From Odontesthes bonariensis (taxonomy: Eukaryota; Chordata; Actinopteri; Atheriniformes; Atherinopsidae), in NCBI RefSeq assembly GCF_027942865.1, contig NC_134507.1:37129711-37193710 (forward strand): 64,000 nt of DNA, read 5' to 3'. Below the pieces are notes generated by a model. The model saw only the letters and a list, made by a program, of their open reading frames with translations. It was not told the DNA's origin and made no database searches. Of this stretch, positions 1-12,698 are shown piece by piece. The first letter of the stretch is position 1. Every line of letters starts with the position of its first letter. The translations under genes and the position numbers were made by a program.

Positions 1-769
1 TTGGTGCAGTATCAATTTTTGAGTGAGAAGCAGAGTGGGAGAGACACCTCAGCTGAGATGTAGTCTACCTAAAACGTAAACTGCCGTTGTGTCAAAGCTG
101 TATAGGCAAGGCAAGACGAGGCAATTTTATTTGTAGAGCACAATTCGTACACAAGGTAATTCAAAGTGCTTTACAGCTACATAAAATGACAAGAAGGCAA
201 TAAAATCATTAACAAAAAAACAACATAAAAAATCATTAATTAATTAATTTAAAAGTGAAGAGTGCAGATAAAATACTTTCAGGTGTCTTATGGACAACTA
301 AATAGAACTGTTTTCAGCCTGGATTTAAACATTGTCAGAGTTGAGGCCTATCTCACATCTTCTGGAAGATTTTAGGAGCATAAAACTGAAACGTGGCCTC
401 ACCTTGTTTAGTCCTGACTCTGGGCCCCAGCAGGAGACCCCTCCCTGAGGTCTTCAGAGCCCGAGTCGGTTCATATGGCTCTAACATGTCAGAGATGTAC
501 TTTGACGCTTGACCATGAAGACTTGTACACAAACAGAGCTGTTTTAAAGTCTATTCTCTGAGCGACAGGAAGCCAGTGCAGAGACCTGAGCACTGGACTA
601 ATATGGTCGTATTTCCTGGTTCTAGTCAGGACTCGAGCAGCAGCATTCTGGATGTACTGCAGCTGTCTTACAGCTCGTTTAGAGAGCCCAGTGAGCAGGC
701 CGTTACAGTAGTCTAACCTACTGGAGACAAACGCATGGATTAGTCTTTCTCAGTCTGGTTTAGACACTG

Positions 770-1672
770 TTTGTCAGACTGAAGAATTGTGTGTCTAACC
801 AGGTGATCAGCAGCACAGGAGCACCACAGGGGACTGTACTCTCACCATTCCTTTTCACTCTGTACACTTCAGACTTCCAGTACAAGTCAGACTCCTGTCA
901 TCTACAGAAATATTCAGATGACTCTGCAGTTGTCGGGTGTATCAGAGATGGACAAGAAGCTGAGTACAGAGAGCTGGTGGACCGCTTTGTGGCATGGTGT
1001 GGGAACAATCATCTCATCTTGAATGTTAACAAAACAAAGGAGATGATTGTAGATTTCAGGAGAAACAGGGTCAGATCAAACCCTGTTTCCATCATGGGAG
1101 AAGAAGTGGAGGTGGTTGAGGAATATAAATACCTTGGTGTTCATGTGGACAACAGACTGGACTGGAGACACAACAGTGAAGCCATCTACAAGAAAGGACA
1201 GAGCAGACTGTACTTCTTGAGGAAGCTAAGGTCCTTTAAGGTTTGCAACAAGATGTTGCAGATATTCTACAAGTCTGTTGTTGAGAGCGTCATTTCCTCT
1301 TGCGTCATCTGTTGGGGCAGCAGCATCAGAACCAGGGACCTAAAAAGACTCAACAACCTGATAAGGAAGGCTGGTTCTGTTCTGGGGACGACTGTGGAAC
1401 CTCTGGAGACAATAATGCAAAGAAGGATTTTGCATAAAATCAAGAGAATTATGGACAACCCTGAACATCCTCTCCATGAGACTGTTATCGGAAAACAGAG
1501 TCTCTTCAGTCAAAGGCTTCTTCAGTTTGGATGCAAAACGGACCGCTACAGGAAATCTTTCCTGCCCACAGCCATCAGCATCTATAATAACTCCTTGATT
1601 TAATTGAGCTACATCAACATTTAATTTCCCTCTGGGATAAATAAAGTATTTTTGAATTTGAATTGAATTTGA
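770..1672 (+). mobile_element. Rex1-like LINE, 5'-truncated insert
   Basis: The insert begins abruptly inside RT coding sequence and ends in a 3' tail reading ATTTCCCTCTGGGATAAAT followed by degenerate GAATTTGAATT repeats, the typical end of fish Rex1-type elements. Comparison with the uninterrupted host LINE at 63007-63075 places both junctions at about 769 and 1673. No clear target duplication is visible. Confidence 0.8.
785..1603 (+). pseudogene. Rex1-like reverse transcriptase, C-terminal fragment
   Basis: An open frame of about 270 codons covers the C-terminal half of an RT: GAPQGTVLSPFLFTLYTSDF is RT block 4, YSDDSAVV the catalytic block, and TKEMIVDFRR plus YLGVHVDNRLDW the conserved thumb-side region. 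The N-terminal endonuclease and fingers are missing, as expected for 5' truncation during reverse transcription. No true start codon belongs to this fragment. A second, shorter fragment of the same family lies at 30650-30860. Confidence 0.8.
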
Positions 1673-1991
1673 ATTCCTTTGATTCTGGCAATGTTTTTTA
1701 GATGGTAAAAAGCTGCTGATGTTACTGATTTAATGTGGCTGTTAAAATTCAGGACTGAGTCCAATATTACTCTGAGATTTCTAACTTGATAATTAGGTTT
1801 TAGAGAGAGAGTCTCAAGGTGACTGATAACACTTTCTCTTTGTTTCTGTGGGCCACAGACAATGATTTCAGTTTTGTCTGAGTTTAACTGGAGAAAATAG
1901 TTTTGCATCCACACACTGATCTGTTTGATGCAGCGACAGAACGTATCTACAGGCCCGTGTTCTCCTGCCGTCAGTGACACGTAGATCTGAG

Positions 1992-4900
1992 CAGAGGTCG
2001 CGTTAACTGACAATTGTCCGTCATTGACAGATTTTTTTCAGCTATGACGGAAAAATTTGAAGGCCTTCCGTCATTTTGACGGATTTGACCATTACCATTA
2101 CCAATAATAAAAAAATAACAATAAAACACACAATTGAAATCATAGGCAAGTTATGACATTTTTCTTACTCTACATAAGTTTAATTGCCGTCACCAACTTT
2201 CAATCTGAGCCGCAGCTTTGGTGTTCAGTGGGCCGATACATTGTAGCCAGCTGCGCGAGGGTGTTCTGATAGCCGCCCGTCTGTAACTTTGACAGATGAT
2301 GAATCATAAAAGTAGCCTACCGGTAACCTCACGCCCGACCTGGTGGTGGCGAGCGCGTGCATATTAATTAGCAATTTATTAGCGATTGATTAGCTGTCAT
2401 CTCTTTCATCGCACGTGCATTCGTTGTCTATCTGGCTCGAGCATACGGTCAGCATTACGAGTTACGATCAGCACAGCAGCATTACCATTCAATGGAGCAA
2501 GATGTCAAGGCAGCTCAGTGTAAAGGGATTTTTTAAAAAGCCCATCTCCAGTGGTCTTGTTGAGAGAGGAGAGGAGAGGAGAGGAGAGAAGAGAGGGAGC
2601 GATGCGATGCGATGGAGGAGGAAGAAAGGCAGGCTGTTCTGCCAGCGGCACCAGCAGCGAGTACTACGGGGAAAGCAACGGGCGGGAAGGAGGTCAGGCG
2701 AGAGTACAGGGTTCAGTGGGAGACGGAGTTCAGTTGGCTTAGGGCAGAAGGGGGCAAAATGTTCTGTGACATCTGCAGGAGGGCTAAAGTAAGAAATGGG
2801 TTTGTTAAGGGCTGCACGACTATGCAGAAATCGGCCCTAAATGACCACAAAAACAGCTACAGCCACATAGAAGCCTGCGCAGTGACAAGACAGAGTGTGC
2901 AGATGGAAAAGCACGTTGAGAAATCGCAGGTTGCCTGTAACGAGGCACTAAAAATACAACTTAAGGTTGTGTTACACATGGCAAATACAAACACACCTGG
3001 CCATCAATACCCCAAACTGATACACCTTTTACAGTCTGCTGGTTGTGCCAACTTGTACAGTGCACACACATACACTCACCATGACACAGTCAATCAGATG
3101 GAGGAAGCGATTGCAGCGACTGTAACCACCGCCATCGATGACAGCATCGCAAACAGCAGATATGTCGGGGTGATAATGGATGAAACCACTAATATAACTG
3201 TTGAGAAAATGCTGATCACATACCTAACAATTCAACAGAACGGGGAGCCTGAAACTGTGTTAATTGGCAACTATGTAATTCCCTCTGGTACCGCCGAATG
3301 CATCACAAGTAAAATAAAAGATGTGCTATCGGGTCGTGGTGTAGCGATGTCTCGGGTCGTTGGGTTGGGAAGTGATGGAGCGAATGTGATGGTGGGATGA
3401 ATAGGCCGGAGTCGCACAACAGTTGCGCCAGAATGACTGTCCCTACCTCATAAACATTCACTGTGGTGCGCACAGGACGGCACTGGCAGCCCGAGACACA
3501 TCAAAGGCTGTGCGTGAAATAGATGCATATGTCACCACCATTAATAACATCTACACATTCTACAAGAATTCCCCGATTCGAACACACAGACTAAAGGAAC
3601 TGCAAAATGAAATGGATGAACACGACTTGCTGAATCTCAAGCAGCCATCTGCTATGCGCTGGCTGTCCGTGGAGAGGGCAGTTAAGGGCGTACGGGCAAA
3701 CTGGGTTGCTCTGGTGCTGGAGCTGGAAGAGGAGGAAGCCGCGAGAGGCTGTCCGGTAGCTAAGGGCCTGAGGAAGCAGCTCCAGAAGTACACGTTCCCT
3801 GCCCTGACACACCTCCTGACTGACGTGTTAGCTATGGTGAACCGCATGAACCTCACTTTCCATAAAGATGAGGTTAACATCTCCTCCATCCAGCCAGTGG
3901 TGAACATGACACTCGCTAGCCTAGATGACCTGATGAATGAGCCAGGTGAGGCGGAGAAGAAATTCAAAGAGTCATCACAAGACGGCAGATTCTGTGGAAT
4001 CACATTCACACAGCCAGACGCGCAGGCCTTCTCCAATTTGCGCACCCAGTATCTAGCGGAGATCACAAAATCGATCAAAAAAAGATTCCCTGCAGAGCAT
4101 CTGGGAATCATCACAGACCTCGACACTGTACTGAACGCTTTGCGCTATCCGACTGCTGACAGCGCGTTGAAAACGCATGGACTGGATGCATTGGAACGCG
4201 TCTGTGACCACTACGGGACACCGCGGGATGCAGCTGCACCTCTCGTACAGAAAGACCGCATGCTCCAGGATACTGGCAGGGTCAGGAAATCCCATGTTCA
4301 GAGGCTCTTGCCGGCTTCTTATCGTTTCATTGGGAGACATGTTTCCCGACTTCAGAGCTTTGGCTGAGGTGGCGCTGGTCATTCCAGTCTCCAGCGTCGC
4401 AGCTGAGCGTGGGTTCAGCTTTCAGAATAAAATTAAAACCTCAATGAGAAGTCGTCTGTCGGAGGCAAGGACGCAAAATTTAATGACAATCGCCTCGGCA
4501 GCAGTCTCAATTGATGCGTTCGATTACACACAAGCGAGCTCCCTATTCAAATCAATGCGGGCCAGAAGGAAGGTTTGAGCTACAACAGGTCAATTGCAGA
4601 TTACCACTGCAACCATTCTAAGTGGACTGTTCATATTTCACTTCAATTGTTCTAAGTGGACTGTTCGTATTTTCACTACAATTTTCTTCGTTCGACTACG
4701 TTATAAAATAACATGTTCATATGCCCAACAGCCGCAATGTTTTTAGCAGCGAAAAAAACGAGTTCACAAGTGACCGAACGTCAATCTCTGAAGAAATGCA
4801 TAAATAAAAAAAATATTAGATAATACACGCTTGTTCTGTAAATTATTTTTTAAATGAAAATAAGTCAATAAAACATGAGTTATTAAATATAAGCATTAGG

Positions 4901-5048
4901 ATATAGCCTGTATATTAGCCTACCATTTAAAAGCCTGTATATTACCATTTAAAATAAAATGACGGATGATAATAATGGACAATGACGGAATTTTTACGAC
5001 CCTGTCCGTCAAAATGAAGGACAGTGACAAAGTCTAGCGCAACCACTG
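1992..5048 (+). mobile_element. hAT DNA transposon with 8-bp target duplication
   Basis: The ends read CAGAGGTCGCGTTA on the left and, inverted, CAGTGGTTGCGCTA on the right. The 8-bp direct repeat GATCTGAG flanks it at 1984-1991 and 5049-5056, and the empty site is present in the intact LINE copy near 63365. TGACGGA-type motifs recur in the subterminal 100 bp at both ends, likely transposase sites. The element interrupts an L2-type LINE, so it is younger than that copy. Confidence 0.92.
2612..4578 (+). pseudogene. hAT transposase, disabled by frame breaks
   Basis: Three successive open segments (2612-3400, 3423-4367 and about 4300-4578) together read as one hAT-type transposase. An N-terminal Cys-containing finger (FCDICRRA, about residue 52) is followed by the RNase-H-like core with VGVIMDETTN and VVGLGSDGAN, then INIHCGAHRTAL, and at the C-terminus the hAT dimerisation signature VSSVAAERGFSFQNKIKT. 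A stop near 3398 and a frame change between about 4200 and 4330 break the frame, so this copy should be non-functional. The ATG at 2612 is the most likely original start. Confidence 0.85.
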
Positions 5049-5236
5049 GATCTGAGTGTCATCTGCATAGTTGTGGTAGGACACATTATAGTTGCGTATT
5101 AGCTGGCCTAATGGAAGCATGTACAGATTGAACAATACGAGTCCCAGGATTGACCCCTGGGGCACCCCAAAGGTCATAGCTATTTGGTCTGAGACACAGT
5201 TACCAATTTCAACAAAATATTTCCTGTCCTCCAGAT

Positions 5237-6513
5237 AGACAGTATAATGTATCAACAAAACCTTTGGTTCAGTTAAAGCCGAGAGTCTCCTGTCACATAT
5301 AAACTTTGAATGAGGCCTGTGTTATGGTTTATGGCTGAGTTATAAGGCCTCTAAAAAAGACCATTTTGGCGCTCGTTGAGCTTGCTGCTAGACTAGTAGT
5401 GAACCGAAATTCATGACGGAAACGGAAGAATAATAGTCCAGCACAGGAGTAATATGTGTGTCTAATGCCTTCGGCATTGAAACCCATAATAAAAGATTGG
5501 TTTTATATAGCGCTTAATATTCAACGCCGCTTCCAGTGAATGAAACGACAGCAAATTCCTAACGACGTAATTTCTTTTCAAATAATTGCACAAAGTATTT
5601 TACATGACACAACTGTCAGCCGTGAGCCTGTTTTCCATTTGGTCCATACGGTTTGTCGTTCTCAGCGTGCGCCAAGTTACAAATTTCGACTGGTGCACGA
5701 CGCCGCGCCACCTTTTCAAGCTGCGCGCCAGGCGGAAATGAGCGACCTGTTGAAGCTCTGACGGTTGAACCTCTGCAGGATCTCTTTCTTCTTCAGGGTC
5801 TGACTGGTTCAAACTGATACAGATGCTCTGTTTTTTTAAAACACTTGCTGTTTGCTCAGCTGTTGTCATGTTGAAGAAGCCATTGAACAACCCCAGGCAG
5901 GAAGGGGGGTTGGGGCAGGATGAGCACATCCTCCGTCTCCTTCTTCTGAACAGAGAACTAATGAATCTGAAATATCAGTTAATAATTGTCAAAATAAGAA
6001 TTTGTTTAATGTATAACTTTTTTCAGGCTAAAGTTAATTTGACACGAGATTGTTGTGTTGTTACGGTTCAGAAAGAGGACTTTTATGATTCTAAGGACTA
6101 ACTTTGTTTATTTTCTGCTTCTTTGACCTTTGATCCCCAAAAACGACCCCTATGAAACATCTTTCTCAGATACTCTAGTTTCACCAGTAGATCTTAACAC
6201 CAGTGTTATATGGAAAACTGTGTGTCCATCAGGGGAACACTAACAGCTCAATAAAGGGAGTGGATAGATCATTTGATAATGAGGTCCCAACTGGACATGT
6301 TCCCTCCACAACCTGACCTCCACTGAGTGGAATGTAATGGATTTATGTACTTTATCCTTAAAATAAGGAGAGTGTGCTTTTTCACTTTTATCTTATCTGT
6401 CCCAAAGGGTCTTGAACTTAAAGGTCCTCTCCCAGACTGTCTTTGTCAAACATACTGTTTTGGCTGATGAATATGAAACAATGATGGGGGCTAATGAATA
6501 TCTGATGCTACAG
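5237..6513. other. No recognised gene or repeat
   Basis: The stretch between the truncated LINE and the zinc-finger locus shows short open frames on both strands, including a 109-codon minus frame at 5600-5929, but no domain or repeat that I recognise. It may contain 5' untranslated or promoter sequence of the zinc-finger gene. Confidence 0.4.
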
Positions 6514-6547
6514 GTGCTCGGTGGGATTAACAGAAGACAAAGGAGGA

Positions 6548-6613
6548 ATGTTGGCAGACATTTTGTTTTCTCAACTCAACCACTACGGATGGAAAATGGC
6601 TTCTTCAGAAGAG
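6548..6613 (+). CDS. Possible first coding exon of the zinc-finger gene
   Basis: An in-frame segment with ATGs at 6548 and 6596 ends at a good donor (GAG|GTGAGA at 6614) in phase 0, which fits the phase-0 acceptor at 7107. From the second ATG it would encode MASSEE; from the first, LADILFSQLNHYGWK precedes it. The upstream acceptor (ACAG at 6513) is weak, so the segment could be a first exon or an internal one. This is a splice-compatibility argument only. Confidence 0.35.
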
Positions 6614-7107
6614 GTGAGACGGTTTCATTACGATATAGTTCCCAAAAATATATTCTGGTCGATTACATATCGGTCACCTGTGTTAGTGCTACGGACCTAT
6701 GAAGAGGGAGAATGTTTAGGTTTCGGAGTTGAGGATGAACCCATGATGCTCTGATATCCCTGTTTCTGATCGGATGATCTTCAGTTATCAATATTTAACA
6801 GGTTGTTTACCTGCCTCAGTGTTGTATGTTCCATCAGAGTCCTCCTGATGGCAGATCTGAATAGAGATCTGTGCAGTATCCCACTGTGTAACTACAAATT
6901 CATTCAGTATTCAGTTTGACTCTGTTACAGGATCAGTTGATAATCTATATAAAGATATTACCAGTTTCAGTCATTTTGTGTCATAGTTCTGTTATTACAG
7001 AGGTGCTTATTTCTAATAGCAGTGAGAAGGAGTTGGCTCATGGGATTGAGATGCTAAATACATATATAAACTTTGTTCTTCATGGTCTCTTTTTTTTGTC
7101 TCTTTAG

Positions 7108-10100
7108 GAGTTTAAAAGCCCAAGCACAGTGGAACCTAATTCCCTTCAGGATAATGATGAAGATCTGTCAACCACATTAAACGGAGAGAAACCACACAGC
7201 TGTGACGAGTGTGGGAAGTCTTTTAATCAGAAAAATGAATTAATAAGACATCAACATATACATAGTCAAGTCAAACCGTTCGGTTGTGACCAGTGTGGGA
7301 AAGGTTTTTCTCATAAAAGAACCTTAGTAACGCATCGACGTATCCACAGTGGAGTTAAACCGTTCAGTTGTGACCAGTGTGGGAAGGCTTTTACTCATAA
7401 ACCTCATTTAATAATGCATCAACGTATCCACAGTGGAGTTAAACCTTTCAGTTGTGGACAGTGTGGAAAGGCTTTTAGTCGGAAAAGTTCCTTAATAAAA
7501 CATCAACGTATCCACAGTGAAGTTAAACCTTTCAGTTGTGGACAGTGTGGGAAGGCTTTTAGTCGGAAAAGTGCCTTAATATCACATCAACGTATCCACA
7601 GTGGAGTTAAACCTTTCAGTTGTGGACAGTGTGGGAAGGCTTTTACTAAGAAAAGTGCCTTAATAACACATCAACGTATCCACAGTGGAGTTAAACCTTT
7701 CAGTTGTGGCCAGTGTGGGAAGGCTTTTAATCAGAGAAGTCATTTAATGACACATCAACGTATCCACAGTGGAGTTAAACCTTTCAGTTGTGGACAGTGT
7801 GGGAATGCTTTTAGTCGGAAAAGTTTCTTAATAAGACATCAACATATCCACAGTGGAGTTAAACCTTTCAGTTGTGGACAGTGTGGGAAGGCTTTTACTC
7901 ATAAAAGTACCTTAATAACACATCAACGTATCCACAGTGGAGTTAAACCTTTCAGTTGTGGACAGTGTGGGAAGGCTTTTACTCATAAAAGTACCTTAAC
8001 AAAACATCAACGTATCCACAGTGGAGTTAAACCTTTCAGTTGTGGACAGTGTGGGAAGGCTTTTAGTTGGAAAAGTTCCTTAATAATACATCAACATATC
8101 CACAGTGGAGTTAAACCTTTCATTTGTGGACAGTGTGGGAAGGCTTTTACTCATAAAAGTGCCTTAATATCACATCAACGTATCCACAGTGGAGTTAAAC
8201 CTTTCAGTTGTGGACAGTGTGGGAAGGCGTTTACTGATAAAAGTATTTTAATGAAACATCAACGTATCCACAGTGGAGTTAAACCATTCAGTTGTGGACA
8301 GTGTGGGAAGGCTTTTACTGATAAAAGTTCCTTAATGACACATCAACGTATCCACAGTGGAGTTAAACCATTCAGTTGTGGACAGTGTGGGAAGGCTTTT
8401 ACTGATAAAAGTTCCTTAATGACACATCAACGTATCCACAGTGGAGTTAAACCTTTCAGTTGTGGCCAGTGTGGGAAGTCCTTTCGTTACTTCCCTACTT
8501 TAAAAACACATCAGCTTGTCTGCAATGGAGCACAAGCATGCAGTGATTCCCAGTGTGATGAAAATTTAACGACTCCACGTGGCTTTCAGAGTCACCAACA
8601 AAGCCACGGCAGAAAGAGACGATCCAAGAAGAATCACTGTGAGGTATGTACATCAAACACTTATTTTCCCATCTCCTGATGAGTTTAGGATTTAACTGAG
8701 CAGGTAGGCAAGAGGCTCCCATTGGAGAAGGACAGCGATGTTGGAGTTTTTTAGTCCTAACATATCCAGTGAGTTGTTTCTCCTTAAACAGCTATGTCAG
8801 AAGTGTTCAATGTCATTTTAATGTTTGGTGAAATCAAAACCAAAGGGAATCAACAGTATAAGTAAGGTCATGTTTAATTGTGAAAGGAAGAGCATTATCA
8901 GATACTGGGCGGAGAGAATTCAACATGTTGGGACCAAACACCTGTGTTGTCTAAATAAAACCACTAATTCATTTGTTAGGGAGCATAAATAGCCAATCCA
9001 AACCATCCATCCATTTTCATCCACTTATCCGAGGTCGGGTCACAGAACAAACGGGTCCAGGAGTTAACCCCAGCTCTTGTATATTCTGGACCACATCCCA
9101 CATCCCACCTCTCTCTGTCTTTTTATTTAACTAACCCTCAGTTCCTGTAACCATTTTAGCTCCTTCTCCTCAGCTGGGTCTGTTCTGGGTTCCATAGGAA
9201 CACATCTGACGGAGGTGTTTGGTGGTTGGTAGCTCCGCCCCTTGTCATGTTGTCACGGCTGAAATGTTTCCTCATATGACACGGACACAACCGGCGCGTG
9301 TTTAATAAGTTAAACTGACACGTGGTCTCCTTTGTCTGCGGCACTCTACTCTCCTTCCTTCGTGAAACCAAGAACAGACGGTTCTTCACAGACGGTTGCG
9401 TCGCATCAGTCCCTATCAGGGTCCCGACTCATGTGCGAATGCAAAATGAAACAGTTCCCCTGGGGAAGGGCAGTTTTTAGAACGAAATTCGAGGTGGACT
9501 GTTCTTAGAACTGCTCTGTCCGAGTGCGGCTATAGTCTTGACTCTGAATGGCCCACTGCCTTCTGTGCCCTCCCCTTTCTCCTGGGCCTCACTTATATGG
9601 AAGGTTGTTAAACTTTGTGATCGCTGGACTTCTTGTACTGGAGCGCCTCCTTTTTTCTGCTGATATTGAACTCTTCTTTGAAGGACCAGCTCCCACCTGA
9701 CTGCTGAGGGGGAGCATCAGCTTGCTTTTGTTGCCGTATAAGGCCATACTCGTACCACTCTTTAGTTAATCCACAGTGCAAAGTCATACCAGCAGTGGGC
9801 ACAATTTCCTGAATAGGATGTCATGTTGCTATATCCAGGCTTTAAATTTTCCTGGAAGGCCAGAACTTTTGACTGCTTCTGGTTATCCCTCCAGGTCTTC
9901 ATTGACATGGCCTCTGCTTGACTACCCACTGAAGGACCACCTTTCCCCTCCTCCCAATCATCCACTTATAGTTTAGAACACCTCTTATACATCTGGTATA
10001 GCAGTCCATAGGGTCCTGGCATTGAACTTGTTCTAACAGTCTTGGCCACTGATTGGATTTGCTTTCAGTTAACTCCTTTGATATTAAAGTCTGTGGTTGG

Positions 10101-12698
10101 TGCAGGTGGACTGATCAGGACTTTGTATTCTCTGAGGTCTTTCTCCCTAGTTTCGTTTCTGTAGGTGGTGTTGAGATCGTTGTCCATCCCCTATTCTGGT
10201 GAGGCGATGTGCCCCCATGTCACTGACATAGCACTTGTTTGGTAAATCCAAAAGCAGCCCGATTTGTTTTTATTTTTTCCATTGTCCGGTTCTTATGACA
10301 GCCTGCTCGTTGGAGGGTCAGGAGTTTATTCCTCAGGATGCCTTGTAGTTCGGATTTCTCATCTTCAGTATTTGTTTTTGAATTCTGTCTTTTGATCCCT
10401 CCTCTACCAAACCAAACCTTTTTGTGGCAATGCTGACAGTCGTGATTGCCGTTCCCTGGAATTTTCTGTCTGCCATGTCCTTCTTGGTAGCTTCCAGAAT
10501 ACCATCCAGATCATCAAATTTGTGCCCTTCCTTCCCTTTGCCTCCTGGAAGCCCCTTTAACCATGGCTGGTGTTTTAAAGCACCTTTTGCTTGAGTTTTC
10601 AGGGCTTGGGGGTTCTTGCTTTTCTAGCGAGATTCCCGGCACGGCTCCTCATGTCACCTTTCCCTGCAATTTAATCTCAGCCTGGTGGATTTCAGGCTTT
10701 GGGAGTGTTTGGAGATCTTGCCACGTACATTAAGTTGTTTTGATGTAATTTGTGTGATCGCATGGGTTGTTGCCTGCTTATCTGTCTTTCGGGGTGCTCA
10801 ATTTCATCTCCTCTTGGCCTCTCTATGGGTTATGTTTCTTTGGGAGTTTTTAATGAAGGTTTGCATCCTCCCACACAAAAGCTGCAGGTTGAGTTGCTGC
10901 CCCTTCCGACCCGGATGCATCTGTCAGCTTTCCCTCCAGTTGATCCTGGTTTATTCTTGGTCATCCACCATCCTAATGCCGGAATTCCCTGGCCAAGAAA
11001 GGTTATCATGGTTGTAACGTGCATCTCTTGATACTCTTGTATACATCATCAGTGATGGTACCTTGGGTCATACAGGGTTTTGGGTCTTTCAAGTTAAACC
11101 CCATCCTCCAGGACCACCTGTTTCGATGTTTTTGCAAAAAGCACAACGTCCAGTCTAAGACTTTTCTCTGATGTCTTTACTAAATCTGAGCTGCTTCCCC
11201 AGGTCCACCCGCATCTGCTTGAGTATTCTGCGAGGAGCTGGGATGTTCTCCTGTTCTAATAAATGTTATCTGGTGGGATGATGGTTTGAAGAGTTTCCTG
11301 TTGTTGATGGCACTACAAATGGACTCAGTGACCACATCCAGCAACTGGACAGACACAAATCAAGATAATATGTGGTTCTGATGCCTATGCTGACCTCTAA
11401 TGAGCAGCACAGCTCCTAGGTTTAGAACTGACTGACGTCTAAAATCAAGAATCTGTTCTGTATGTTTGCCCCATTCCCGCCCACAAACAAATGGCCCAGG
11501 TGTTGAAGGCAGTTGCAGAAGCAGTCACCTCAGCTACTCTCTCTAGCAGACACCGCCCCAGGAAGAATCCCATCCCCTTTCTTAGGGCTGGAGAGAAGCC
11601 CCCATCCTGCCCGCAAACAAATGCATGCTGGCTGTCCACAGCCTCAGATTGGCAGCTGAAAGTGGACCTTGGAAAACAGATAAAGGTCCCTGAACACATC
11701 ACCCAGACAAGACGAGACAGACAGACTTGCTTATTCACTCAGACGCCACCAAGCGGGTGATCGTGTCGGAGCTAACTGTGACCCCAGGAAGATCACTGAT
11801 GATGCATCCCAGCGCATCCTAGAGATGTATCTAAATTCCTGGACGTCTTTGGACCGTGCTGCATTCTTATCTCGATCTCGACTAAAACACCTCTACAAGC
11901 GGTCTCTGTTTGCTTGTTTGGTTCGGTTTAGGATTTTGATGCCAAATTATTGGCACTAACAGAGCAGAAGCACCACAGTTTGTTTTCATTTAGCTAAATC
12001 AGTAAAGTAAACATAGCCCAAACTGCAGAAATCAGGACATTTTCTCAGAAAAATTGTGGAAAGTATTTGTTCTTTGTGCTAAGAAGGAATTTGACTTCAT
12101 CAGGCATCAAACTGTGATCTGTTTTCTAACTGAATGCTCCCAACTTCTAGTTTTAACCTCCAGATATTAGACTGAAATAAAACTCTTAGCTTTCAGTTTC
12201 CTACAACATTGGCAGATTTCTATCTTCTTCTTTGGTGGTATTGGTTAAGTTCAGAGCCGATGTGTTCATTGTAAAAAGCAGCAGGAAACCCTGACCTTCC
12301 CTGTCTTTGTGTCTTTGTTGTTTCAGAAGCAGAGCGGCTCAGATGGAGCCAGTTCTGAGCCCTGTGGGCACCGTCCCAGTGGTGAACAGGACTGCTGTCA
12401 GCAGGGTGGCTCATCATTCACCACTGCAGCGGACCTCAGAAGACAGCAAACAATCCAGCGCAGACAGAAATCATTCAGCTGTGGACACTGTGAGAAAAGC
12501 TTCCCATCAGCAGGTCAGCGCATGCTTCATGAGCGTGTTCACACTGAGGAGCAGCTCGGCCGCGACACCAGTAGGTCCGCTGCTCAGAAGCCCTCCCACC
12601 CTGAATATGAACTGTTCCACTGTTACCCGTGTGCTGCAGTGTTCGTCTCAGCATCTGCTCTGTCTAAACATCAGCAGGATCACCAAGAGCAGGAATAA
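7108..12698 (+). CDS. Kruppel-type C2H2 zinc-finger protein, last two exons
   Basis: Exon 7108-8643 follows a pyrimidine-rich acceptor (TCTCTTTAG) and ends at GAG|GTATGT. Exon 12327-12698 follows TTGTTTCAG. Both junctions are phase 0. The first exon encodes about 16 tandem fingers of the form CGQCGKAF-x7-HQRIH, preceded by a short acidic stretch; the last standard finger is C2HC (ending HQLVC) and a degenerate C-x4-C finger follows. The second exon adds two divergent fingers (CGHCEKSF and CYPCAAVF). Linkers are HSGVKPF instead of the usual TGEKPY/F. Base-contacting positions (-1, 2, 3, 6) vary between fingers (for example R/S/S/K, Q/S/H/T, H/S/T/T, D/S/S/T) while the framework is nearly uniform. 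The product should be a nuclear DNA-binding protein. The 5' coding start is uncertain, and no KRAB-like domain is seen. Confidence 0.85.
7267..8448 (+). repeat. 84-bp tandem zinc-finger coding repeat
   Basis: The finger exon is a minisatellite-like array with an 84-bp unit (one finger plus linker). The units at 8281-8364 and 8365-8448 are identical, showing a very recent duplication or gene conversion. Confidence 0.9.
8644..12326. other. Zinc-finger gene intron with degenerate antisense coding-like sequence
   Basis: The intron carries a common fish interspersed motif near 9005-9050 (CATCCATTTTCATCCACTTA). Between about 9600 and 11330 the minus strand shows broken runs that read like protein, for example KFDDLDGILEATKKDMA (about 10470-10530) and RVDLGKQLRFSKDIREKS (about 11160-11210), separated by stops and frame changes. 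I cannot name the source; an old mobile element or processed gene is likely. Confidence 0.4.

Larger units (their letters stand above)
105..5240 (-). mobile_element. L2-type LINE, 3' part, interrupted by two inserts
   Basis: This is a minus-strand non-LTR retrotransposon fragment matching the better copy at 62372-64000 in pieces: 105-769, 1673-1991 and 5049-5236. The first piece is the 3' end and C-terminal reverse transcriptase (RT) region; the second encodes the stretch after the active site; the third carries the block encoding GVPQGSI and NYADDTQI. A Rex1-like insert (770-1672) and an hAT (1992-5048) break it. Homology stops near 5236. The reading frame is broken, so this copy is dead. 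Assignment to the L2/CR1 side of the Jockey superfamily rests on RT motifs only. Confidence 0.85.

Noticed and set aside
3560-4126. 188-codon minus ORF
   Set aside because: It is a shadow of the hAT transposase on the plus strand.
7108-8643. Regular 84-bp repeats as a non-coding satellite
   Set aside because: Every unit keeps the C2H2 ligands in one open frame with splice sites at both ends.
8495-8722. Minus ORF at the end of the zinc-finger exon
   Set aside because: Antisense to finger-coding sequence; no motif.
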